This document shows, one piece after another, positions 1 through 9,432 of a stretch of DNA of 64,000 nt; position 1 is the stretch's first letter; every line of letters begins with the position of its first letter. Below the pieces are notes generated by a model. The model saw nothing but the letters and a program-made list of their open reading frames with translations, did not search any database and was not told the DNA's origin. A program made the translations under genes and the position numbers. The DNA comes from Begonia masoniana (lineage: Eukaryota; Streptophyta; Magnoliopsida; Cucurbitales; Begoniaceae), in assembly GCA_022432975.1 (NCBI GenBank), contig CM039502.1, positions 69,966,848 to 70,030,847 of the forward strand, read 5' to 3'.

Positions 1-2
1 TC

Positions 3-2390
3 ACGGACCTGATGAACAGGATATTCCAAGATTTCTTGGATAAGTTTGTGATCGTTTTCATCGACGACATTCTGGTTTATTCCAGGAGTGAGGCCGAACA
101 TGAAAAGCACTTGGCTATTGTACTGTCCATCCTAAAGCAGCATCAGTTGTATGCCAAGTTATCAAAGTGTGAGTTCTGGTTGAGCAGGATTAATTTCTTA
201 GGCCACGTGGTGTCTGCAGAAGGAGTTTCGGTGGATTCGGCCAATATTGAAGTTGTGAAGGAATGGCCCAGGCCGAGAAATGCCAGTGAGGTACGGAGCT
301 TCGTTGGGCTAGCTGGTTACTATAGAAAGTTTATCAAAGGGTTTTCTATGATAGCGAAACCAATGACCAGCTTAACGAAGAAAGACATCGAGTTCAAATG
401 GTCTGAAACTTGTGAGGTGAGTTTTCAGACACTTAAACAGAAATTAACCACTGCTCCTCTGTTAGTATTGCCAGTTGAAGATGGCAAGTTCAGCGTATAT
501 TGTGATGCTTCCAAGATTGGATTGGGGTGTGTACTAATGCAAGAAGGGAAAGTTGTAGCATACGCATCCAGACAACTAAAGAACCACGAGCAAAACTACC
601 CTACTCACGATCTTGAGTTAGTGGCAGTTGTGTTTGCGCTGAAAGTATGGAGACACCACTTATACGGACAATCATGCGAGGTGTTTTCTGATCACAAGAG
701 TTTAAAATACATATTCACTCAAAAGAAGTTAAACATGAGACAAATGAGGTGGTTAGAATTTGTAAAAGATTATGATGTTGAGATTAAATACTACCCAGGT
801 AAAGCTAACGTAGTAGCCGATGCATTGAGCAGGATGTCAGATACTATGCAACCAGCTATATCGGCCATGTCAATGCCTTTGAGGACTGAGATACAAAAGT
901 TCGATATGGAGATAGTTTCTGGGCTGTCGGCCATACTAGCAGACTTAACACTACGGCCCACCGTCCTGGACCGAATTAAGGAAGCCCAGAAGACCAATTC
1001 AAAAGAGATGGTTGATATGGTGAGCAAGGTACCAATGGCTTCTTCCGATTTCAGTTATTCGGGAGATGGAGTTCTGAAGTTCAAAAACAGATGGTATGTT
1101 CCGAAAGACGAAGAGCTACGGAAGCACATCTTGTCGGAAGCCCATTCATCTCCTTTCTCTGTGCATCCTGGAAGCACAAAGATGTATCAGGACTTGAAAC
1201 TTCATTGCTGGTGGCCGAATATGAAGAATGAAGTGGCCAAGTATGTGGAGTCTTGTATGGTATGTCAACAGGTCAAAGCTGAACATCAACGACCAAGTGG
1301 AACGCTTCAGCCTCTCCCGATCCCCGAATGGAAATGGGAGAACATAACGATGGATTTTGTTGTTGGCCTACCAAGAAGAGCTAAGGGCCATAATAGCATT
1401 TGGGTCATAGTGGACAGATTGACGAAGTCGGCCCATTTTCTACCTGTGAAGACGACGTTCTCTATGGACCAGTATGCAGAACTATACATTAGTGATATTG
1501 TCAAGTTGCATGGGGTACCAGTGTCGATTGTATCTGACCGAGATCCTAGATTCACATCGAGGTTCTGGAAAAGCTTGCAAAGCTCCTTGGGTACAAAGTT
1601 GGATTTTAGCACGGCATTTCATCCACAGACTGACGGACAATCTGAAAGAACGATTCAGATATTGGAGGATATGCTAAGGTCGTGCGTATTGGAATTTCAT
1701 GCTCCTTGGAGTAGATATTTGCCACTTGTGGAGTTTGCATACAACAATAGCTACCAGGCTACGATTGGCATGGCTCCATATGAAGCTTTTTACGACAGAA
1801 AATATAGGTCCCCACTGTGTTGGGATGAAGTTGGAGAATCCAGGCTAATCGGCCCTGAGATATTACAGCAGATGACCGAGGTGATAGCTGCCATCAAACA
1901 ACGAATAAAGATTGCTCAGAGTCGACATAAAAGTTATGCGGACCATAGGAGGAGAGACTTAGAGTTCGCTGTGTGCGATGAGGTATTAATGAAAGTGTCG
2001 CCTTTCAAAGGCGTAATGAGATTCGGTAAGAAAGGAAAGCTCAGCCCACGGTTCATTGGCCCTTTTCCCATCTTGAAGCGTGTGGGAAGCATGGCGTACA
2101 GGCTGCAGCTGCCAGCGTCTATGGATGGTGTTCACAATGTTTTCCATGTTTCGATGCTGAGGAAGTGTGTACAAGATCCAACTCAGATCGTGGAGCATGT
2201 GGACTTTAATATTATGCCGACGCTGACATATGAAGAAAGGCCTATACAGATATTAGATATGTCACTCAAGGTGTTGCACAACAGGGTAGTCCCATTGGTG
2301 AAAGTTTTGTGGCGCAATCATAATGTGGAGGAAGCCACGTGGGAAAGACAAGAGGATGTTAGAGCTCAATATCCGGAGTTATTCGCTTAG
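3..2390 (+). CDS. Gypsy pol polyprotein (partial: RT end, RNase H, integrase, chromodomain-like tail)
   Basis: Partial polyprotein, open from the left window edge to TAG at 2388-2390; it has no start codon here because the gene begins upstream. Residues below are counted from the Met at position 12. The RT catalytic motif is FIDDILVYS (about residues 16-24). RNase H begins around residue 160 with the catalytic Asp in VYCDAS. The integrase zinc finger (H-H-C-C) starts near residue 378 ([10 protein letters not shown], later CMVCQQ). The integrase core carries Asp in TMDFVVG (about 448), Asp in VSDRDPRF and Glu in GQSERTI. The last 40 residues resemble the degenerate chromodomain of chromoviruses, which in related elements targets integration to particular chromatin; that role is inferred here. 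The product acts in the cytoplasmic particle and then in the nucleus. No disruption is visible. Confidence 0.93.
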   Translation, partial: TDLMNRIFQDFLDKFVIVFIDDILVYSRSEAEHEKHLAIVLSILKQHQLYAKLSKCEFWLSRINFLGHVVSAEGVSVDSANIEVVKEWPRPRNASEVRSFVGLAGYYRKFIKGFSMIAKPMTSLTKKDIEFKWSETCEVSFQTLKQKLTTAPLLVLPVEDGKFSVYCDASKIGLGCVLMQEGKVVAYASRQLKNHEQNYPTHDLELVAVVFALKVWRHHLYGQSCEVFSDHKSLKYIFTQKKLNMRQMRWLEFVKDYDVEIKYYPGKANVVADALSRMSDTMQPAISAMSMPLRTEIQKFDMEIVSGLSAILADLTLRPTVLDRIKEAQKTNSKEMVDMVSKVPMASSDFSYSGDGVLKFKNRWYVPKDEELRKHILSEAHSSPFSVHPGSTKMYQDLKLHCWWPNMKNEVAKYVESCMVCQQVKAEHQRPSGTLQPLPIPEWKWENITMDFVVGLPRRAKGHNSIWVIVDRLTKSAHFLPVKTTFSMDQYAELYISDIVKLHGVPVSIVSDRDPRFTSRFWKSLQSSLGTKLDFSTAFHPQTDGQSERTIQILEDMLRSCVLEFHAPWSRYLPLVEFAYNNSYQATIGMAPYEAFYDRKYRSPLCWDEVGESRLIGPEILQQMTEVIAAIKQRIKIAQSRHKSYADHRRRDLEFAVCDEVLMKVSPFKGVMRFGKKGKLSPRFIGPFPILKRVGSMAYRLQLPASMDGVHNVFHVSMLRKCVQDPTQIVEHVDFNIMPTLTYEERPIQILDMSLKVLHNRVVPLVKVLWRNHNVEEATWERQEDVRAQYPELFA

Positions 2391-2413
2391 GCAAATTTTG
2401 GGGAAATTTTTTT

Positions 2414-2430
2414 TGTTAAGGTGGGTGGAA
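2414..2430 (+). other. Polypurine tract of element 1
   Basis: Purine-rich stretch (AAGGTGGGTGGAA) directly before the LTR start TGTAACACCC. This is the usual position of the plus-strand primer in LTR retrotransposons. The equivalent tract in the second gypsy element ends at 20887. Confidence 0.75.
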
Positions 2431-4993
2431 TGTAACACCCGGTATTTTTCCGTGTAATTATTTCCCCGAATAATTAAACGGGATTACTCCGATATTAATG
2501 CAATGACTGTTTTAATAAAAATGTCGATGTGATTAATAGAACGAATGGGATTCGTGAGACTGAATCGACTGACTAAATAATGTATTAGTTAAAAACCAAT
2601 AGAAAGGCAAATTGAAGAGAAATTAAGGTTGGTGGGAGATAGCCAGTGGATAACTGACACTTGGCAACTTGTTGAGGAAGCTAAGTTCTTCCTCCTACGT
2701 GAAATCTTCATTTCACTTCTCGGCTTCCTCTCTTTCTTCTCTCTATTCTTCTCTTCCAGGCGACTGAAACAAGTTCCACACTTTGTTTCTCCTGCATTCT
2801 TCTATTTTCTTCAGTGAAGGTAATATCTGTCGGTAGTTAACAAGTTTAACTACACTATTTACTGATTTTTGAGAGGTTTAGGGTTAATTATAATCACGTT
2901 TTAGGTTCACAAACTACTGAAACCGAGATGATCAAGAACATCAACCCCGCAGCAAACAGGTAAGTTCATATCCGTAGGTTGGCCCTTAAGGCCCTACATC
3001 TCGGAGGTACTAGGTTTTACATTCTGTCGGCTGGTTTCGGGTAGAAGGGTTAGAGTTAAGTTCTGTGGTTTCTGTTCAGGTTCCTGTTGTTTTATCTTCT
3101 TGTTCTCTGCTATATTAACTGTAAGCACTGTAAATGTCCTGCATACACGATTTTCTGAAAGTTCATGCAAAACTGTTTTCTGTACACGGTTTTGAAGTTA
3201 AGCAAGATAAAATCTGATTGAAATGTACCGGTTAAGTGTGGGACGGGGACTGGCCCCCAGATCTGTTTCTGTTCTGTTCTGTATCTCTGTTTGTGTCTGT
3301 CGTGCACTTGCCAGTTCCCCTACAAGCCCCACTTATACCCCTCTGCCACTGAAACGTAATGAAATGTTCTGTCACTGTATTCTGAAAAACCGCATGCATA
3401 ACATTCTGCATCACTGCATTTATAATATGTTCTTATTGAGTTTTAGACTCATAGGTGAACTCCCTAATGTAGGTACTGAACCCGAAAATGAGGACTTCGT
3501 GCCTCAGTCTGATGAATAGGTGGCTGGTGGATCGAGCTCATGGGGTGTGGTTGCTGCAGCCAGACAAATTTTGTCCCAAGGTTTAAGTATTTAAAGTCAA
3601 GTCTATGTCTGTAAACCCTATTGGGACTCTGGTGTTTAGATTTAAAACTCTTCTAGGATTCTGTGTTTTTGTTTTAAAAACTCTGTAGGAAATTCTGTTA
3701 AATATTCTGCAAATATATGTTAGGTTCTGTACTGATCCTCAGATTTTAAAACAATGCACAGATTTTGATGTCTAAGTCTCAAAAACTACTGTATTTGACA
3801 GTTTAATTCATGTTCTGAATGTTCTGGAAATTGTTGGAGATATTTTCTGTTAGTTAGTGCATGGATGACTTCTGGTTTTAGGACTATCCATGCAGTCTAT
3901 TTCTTTGAATCTGTCAATTGTAAAGTATGTCCTACAACCTTGTTTAGAATCGGGTATTGAAGGTCTATAACTTTCATGCCTTCTGTTTGTGCTGTATTTG
4001 ACAGTTGGATTAAGTTCTGAAGTATTCTGAAATGGTTTGAAATATTTTTTGTATCCTTAAGTTTGTGTTATACCTTCTGTTGTGCTCGAGAACCATGTTT
4101 TGAAGTGGTTTGAGAATCTGAGACTTTTGAGTCTTCTGTTTTATGTTCTCTGTCTGTTTGTTTTCCTGTCAAAAGTTGTAAATTCTACCTTTGAAACTAT
4201 ATCTACCGATTGATACTGTTCATATTTTGTTTTATTCATATCCACCGCCAAACAGTGTTTCTGCCTTAGGCTTTCTTCTGCCGATTACGATTAATGTCTG
4301 TATCTTCCGGTTGACGTCATCCATCTTTCGGCTGACGTCATCACCCCATCCGATTCCATCTGCTGCCTGCACCTTCCGTCTGACGTCATCTCCTCTTCTG
4401 ATGACGTCACCATAGGTTTCTCTTCTGCCGATTACGTAAATGTCTGTATCTTCCGGTTGACGTCATCCATCATCCGGCTGACGTCATCACCTCATCCGAT
4501 CTCATCTGCTGCCTGCATCTTCCGTCTGACGTCATCTCCTCTTCCGATGACGTCACCCATAGTTTACATTCTTCGAATTCCATCTGCTGCCTGTATCTTC
4601 GGCTTGACGTCACCCATCTTCCGGCTGACGTCACTACCTCTTCCGCCCAGTTTTACTCAATCTCTTCCGCTGAATACTGTTGGTCTTTTATCTTATTATA
4701 TCCACTGATTGCACTGTTTCATTTCTCCTTGCTTCCAATCTTCCTGCTCTCCTTCTGCCATTCATTCTGTAGTCTAGTTTTAACTGTTTCTTTTTCTCTG
4801 TTTTGATTCCAAATTCCGAAAATATTTTCCTTCTCTGTTAAGCTTTAAGGTTTTACTCTTAAAAGTTCAGTCTGTTTTCTGTTTGTTTCCTAATGTTCTG
4901 TTTACTTATGTTCAAAAAAATATGTGCCCGTTTTCTGTTAAATTTCCCGGAGTGACGGCTCTCGGACCCCTGATTGGGTTCGGGGCTGTCACA
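2431..4993 (+). repeat. 3' LTR of gypsy element 1
   Basis: 2563-bp LTR with TG...CA ends. It contains, in order: a CT-rich leader-like segment (2690-2820), a consensus splice donor CAG|GTAAGT at 2960 followed by a GGCCCTTAAGGCC hairpin, an acceptor-like TGTAG at 3472 opening a short acidic frame (TEPENEDFVPQSDE, stop at 3517-3519), a T-rich stretch, a cluster of ten TGACGTCA octamers, and the conserved terminal block GGAGTGACGGCTC. Related to the solo LTR at 44431-46710 and, more distantly, to the LTRs of element 2. Confidence 0.9.
4312..4633. promoter_or_regulatory. Cluster of ten TGACGTCA palindromes in the LTR
   Basis: The exact octamer TGACGTCA begins at 4312, 4333, 4381, 4402, 4458, 4479, 4527, 4548, 4605 and 4626. 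Paired copies are spaced 21 bases apart, usually within CTTCCGG(T/C)TGACGTCATC. TGACGTCA is the classic palindromic site of bZIP factors, in plants TGA/CREB-like proteins. Binding is inferred from the motif only. Confidence 0.6.
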
Positions 4994-6757
4994 GCTGTGC
5001 TGCGGAAGACCGGTCCCGAATCATGCATAAAATGGAAGGCTTAGGGGTTCCTAGTTCCAAAAGCACGTCTTGGTTGCGGACACCCACCTTGGATGCCTGC
5101 GATGGAGTGCAAAAGTCCTATCTCTAGCCATGTGTATAATAGAAGCAATCATGGACGTCCTATCCTGCGACACATTTTGGCCAATGACACCCTATGCGGA
5201 CACCTGGTGACACGTTCAGATGCCCGGTGCAGATATCTATATAATTGTGAAGGTCTCTGTTAGATTGAATAATTTAAATTTATACTTAGGTGGATGCCCT
5301 CTCAAAAAATGTGGACTTTCGATGCAGTAGGCCACAACTTAAACTGCAGACGCTCATCATCTATTTCGTGTGTCTAACTGCTATTCAATGAACACCTTAC
5401 GTATGCTCGTTGCCAGGAAGAGGGAGGCGGAGGGGGAAAGACTACGGTATTTTCACTCACATGACAAATTTAATGACTTGTTAACTTAGAGTTTAATTTG
5501 TTCCCAATCATTCTTTAAAATGAACTCTACCCCAAATTTAATCTATATGGCACTATTTAATCTTTTAACCACATGATAATTTTTTAGTTTTTACCAATTT
5601 GACCATTTAACAAAAATTATTAATTTTACGCGATTAATTTCAAAAATTAAAATTAGAAAAGATAATTCAGCTTAGCTAATTACGAAAAATTTATTTGGAT
5701 TTATTAATTTATAAAAATTAGTATTTTACATAGCTAAATAGGATTAATGGCAAAGGATCAAATTAGCATTACAAGACTAAATTTAATTCTCTACTTTTAG
5801 AAATGATAAATATAAATCAATGAAAATCTTCAAATTAACACAAAGAAAGATAAGTTCGAGTATAAGATTCAATCTCTGTAATCATAAATTAATTTCTTTA
5901 TTGAAAATTAAATGTCAGGGGCCCAAACTCATTAAGACTCAAAAAGTGTGACATTCTGTGGAAGTGGTCCAAGAAACGCAATCCTCAAAACCCTAATCCC
6001 AAATAAATGCCATATTTTAACCAAGCCTTAAAGTAAAGGTTTCTGACTTTGTCCTTGCCATTTCTTTCCAGCTTGAGCAGCCATTAATGGCGTCTCTGCT
6101 CTGGTGTTCTCTTCACATGTAGATGACAATCCCGAACGCTTTTGTTCAAGCTTTCTCTCATAAATCATGGCCACTGCAGTGAATTGCCAAGTGGTTTGTT
6201 TTCTATTCCTTTCCAGCTTAATTTTGGTAACCCTAATCATTTAGTCTTTATTGCGAGTGTGTTTCGAGAACAATGCAAGACCTACATCCCGCTTGTACAT
6301 TTTTAATTGTTATCTGATGTGACGCTGACAACCTGTCGTCACTCATGTTCTAAGGATCATTTTTCACTAATTTTAAATGATTTTTATTTTTATTTTAATG
6401 AAATAAAGACTTTAAACAAATACATCTTTAGTTTCTATTAGCTTTTTTACAAAATGACATCATTATGTTACGTAGATTACTCACTTCAATAAAGATTAAA
6501 CAAAATGTTAGGGTCACCTATAAATTTACTTATGTGACATTCCATGTGACATATATCTTTATTTTTAGATGCATTGCATATATTATAAAATGACATCATT
6601 CCATAACTTTATAGCAAAAAAATAGTAAATATACCTAGCATTTGTAAGATTGAAGACCCTTAAAGTTATCTAGTTAGAGCAATCTTATGGTAAGCCCCAA
6701 TCGCACAAATTAAGAAATTGAAATACATTTGTTAAATGATGGTTAGATTTTTAAGCC
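4994..6757. other. Intergenic stretch, no gene recognised
   Basis: The first 450 bases after the LTR have moderate GC and several unrecognised reading-frame remnants; from 5470 the sequence becomes AT-rich. At 6166-6243 a 25-codon hydrophobic frame begins with a good plant start context (AAATCATGGCC), but it stops early and no continuation or homologue is apparent. Nothing here can be called a gene. Confidence 0.5.
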
Positions 6758-7907
6758 TTAAACTAAGGAAGAGGCAGAAGATGGTGGCAGTGTGGAGGTC
6801 CAAAACTGTGCATTCTTGACCTTGGATACACTTTCCAGCACATTCAATGGCACAATATCACCCATAATTGTCACCTTCTTTGAAGCAAAGTCTATGTTGA
6901 AAGACGTCACTCCTGCTCGATAAAATATTACGAACACACGAACAAAAACTTTGAATCGTGATCGACACCGACAATTATGTTTAACAAAATAGAAAAACTA
7001 TATATCATACCTTCCATTTTAGAGATATGCTTTCTCACTTTTCCCTCACAGCCTTTGCAGTGAAGTGAGACCCTCAAAACCACAACCTGCGAGGAAGTTC
7101 AACTCCAAAATTTTATACATTGTAGTTAATTTGGTTATATTAACAGAGTGATGTGTCATCTTACATGTTAAAAATGGCATATGACGTATTAATGTGTCAC
7201 GCTAGGTTTATGAAGTTGTGAAACACATGCTTTACTTGAACGTGTAATTAGTTCATAAAGATACAATGAATAATTAAGTTGTTTTTTGAGTACTGTAGCA
7301 ACTAACAAACCTGGTTTGAAGAGGAGGGCTTGGTGGGCTGTGAAGAAGAGAAGTCCATGGCCTTGTCTTCATGTTTTGTAACGATGATAGTGCTTTTGCT
7401 TTCAGACGGAACTATGGCTAAGACAGGGTCAACGTCGGACAACCCATCAAAGAATGGCGAGTTTCTTAACAGATATCTAGAAGAGCCAGGAGGAGTAGCC
7501 AAATTGTCGGGCTTAACGCAGCTCCTCCTCACAATATCAATCGCCATGAAAGAACCTTTCTTAACAGTGTCATCCGGTTGTTTAGAACCTTTCTCGTTCT
7601 TCTTCTTTTCTTCGTTTCGATTCGATGAGCTCTTCTGAGTTTGCTCTTTGCTGGGTTTCGAATAGCTTTTTCTGCTCTTGTGGAGTTGGTGATAAGGTTG
7701 TGGATGAATGGGAGAGTGAAACGAGCAAGGAGGGTTGGTGGGCAGAGCTCTGTTTCTGGTTCTAACTCTGTCTAAAATTATGGGATTATGGCGGTCGAGA
7801 GCTTTGCCTCCAAGCTGAATTGTGGATGAGGAAGAAGATGACTGATCCACGCTTAAACATATGGCTGTTGAAGCTTGGGAGGCGCAGAAAATGTCCATTC
7901 TTTTCAT
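6758..7907 (-). CDS. NAKR: HMA-domain protein, SODIUM POTASSIUM ROOT DEFECTIVE (NaKR)-like
   Basis: Three exons on the minus strand: 7907-7311, 7086-7011 and 6912-6758, with GT-AG introns in phases 0 and 1, giving about 275 residues. The N-terminus (FCASQASTAICLSVDQ), the motif DRHNPIILD and the C-terminal block (VVVLRVSLHCKGCEGKVRKH, then GVTSFNIDFASKKVTIMGDI and SKVKNAQFW) match the NaKR family closely. The CxxC (CKGC) of the heavy-metal-associated domain is present in exon 2, so metal binding is likely. In Arabidopsis NaKR1 is a phloem companion-cell protein needed for Na+/K+ homeostasis, root growth and flowering; transferring that role is inference. There is no C-terminal CaaX box, so it is not a HIPP-type isoprenylated protein. 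The middle of exon 1 is low complexity (Ser/Lys-rich, about residues 85-115). No disruption is seen. The exact paralogue (NaKR1, 2 or 3) cannot be assigned. Confidence 0.93.
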
Positions 7908-9432
7908 CTCTGCTTCACATATTACAGAAGACTACAAGTTGCCTAGTTTGAAGAAATCAGCCCCGGAGAGAGTGAGAGAGAGAGACGAACTGCGTTGAAT
8001 CACGAGTTAAAATACAAGACAAATTGCAGGTAAGCCACGAGGCGTTTTCAGTAGGATGAGTATCACATAGTACAGAAGAAAAACCAGTGGCCCAGAGAGA
8101 GAAGAGAGGGAGAGAGAGAACTGCACTAAACGCAGATAATCTACTAGAGAATGAAGGAGAGAAGTGTTTTTTTTTTGTTGAAAGACGTTAACTTTGATAT
8201 GGGTTTTGATCGGAGAGCCTCCTCAGAATTTCCAAATACTAAAATTGAGGGTCCTTAAAACATTTGATTTAAATTAGGAGAGAGAAATGAGGCTGTCGTT
8301 GGTGTGTTTCCCACGCTGGTTATGGATGGCCATGGCCTACAAAATTAATGTTTTACTGGTTGCCTTATATCAGAAGCCATGGCTCATAGCTGTATCTCAT
8401 CCAACACGAAGTTAATATTTTGTTTCTCAGATGAGACAAAGCAACGGCTGAGAAATCAGCAACACCCAGTTGGGGTCTCAGACTCTGTGCATTTATTCAA
8501 ATCTTCGCACTATTCTCACAGCACTGAATCACTGACTAGGGTTTTGTTAATCATGTTATTAGGATAAGTATGCCTTTAATTATTCTGATTAATATTACGT
8601 CTCTTTATTTTCCCAAGATCTTAACTTGAGTTTATCTATTAACTATGAATAATTATTACAAACAATGCAACAAATATGAATAAAATACCTAACATGAGAA
8701 GTTTTTTAAAATCTAGTTAAACTAATCCTAACCTCTTCCCGTCACAAACTGTTGTTCACTAAGGTAAGATAATTTTATCTCGTTAAACTTTGGTATGATC
8801 TGAATTTTACTTGGATCAGACCAGTAACCCACATTGTAAATTTTATTTATAATTTTTTTTCTTCTCTATAAATTAATATAAATTAGAATCGCAAAACTCA
8901 CAATTATATTTCAGTTTTTAATTAGTGATATTATCTTACGTGGTTTTCCACTAAAAGATTTTTCATTTAAATCATGTCCTGCATTCCTATTTTATTTTTC
9001 TGGGATTTGTTCGAAATATATGCAGCAACTATACAAATTTGTAAGTATTTTTTTTTTTTTCATATTTCATCAATAAATGTAATAATAATATTGTTTTCTT
9101 TATTAATGACTTCTTTTATTGGTTAGACCAGGAGAGATTTGTAAGAAATAGTTCTATTGGCTTGGGAAGATTTTGTCGACATGTAGTTTGAATGGTGGCC
9201 TACAAACTACAAATAGTTATTCCATGCTGCAGACAGAATTCCTGTGCCTTTACTCGTAACTCAAAATAGCCATACGACAAATTACTCTCGTTACAAGAAC
9301 CACAATGAAATGGCAGATGGAGGTGAAGAAACAATGGCGGATGATAATTTAGGACACTGAATGTGAACTAAACCAAACAAAGAAGCATGAAGCAACTACA
9401 GTGTATGATCAAAATTAAGTTTGATTTCTGCA
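7908..9432. other. Intergenic region upstream of the NaKR-like gene
   Basis: Directly upstream of the NaKR-like start lie GA-rich tracts (about 7964-7987 and 8092-8130), which are common in plant 5' leaders and promoters. From 8560 the sequence is AT-rich with poly-T runs. The part next to 9432 is probably the 3' UTR of the UXS gene. No further gene is recognised. Confidence 0.5.

Larger units (their letters stand above)
1..4993 (+). mobile_element. Ty3/gypsy chromovirus, 3' half (element 1)
   Basis: The window opens inside the reverse transcriptase of a gypsy retrotransposon and runs through RNase H, integrase and a C-terminal chromodomain-like tail to a polypurine tract and a complete 3' LTR (2431-4993, TGTAACACCC...GGGCTGTCACA). 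The order RT-RH-INT and the tail around '[15 protein letters not shown]' are typical of plant chromoviruses; the long LTR suggests the Tekay/Del group, which is inference. The pol frame has no stop or frameshift up to its natural end, so this copy is in better condition than the related element at 14086-23956. The 5' LTR, gag and protease lie outside the window, so no target-site duplication can be checked; the 5 bases after the LTR are GCTGT. Confidence 0.93.

Noticed and set aside
6166..6243. 25-codon hydrophobic, signal-peptide-like frame
   Set aside because: Good start context, but it stops at once; no second exon or homologue could be recognised.
7330..7638. Plus-strand frame opposite NaKR exon 1
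   Set aside because: Antisense shadow of a well-supported exon.
8379..8567. 62-codon plus-strand frame
   Set aside because: No recognisable domain, no conserved neighbour, and AT-rich surroundings.
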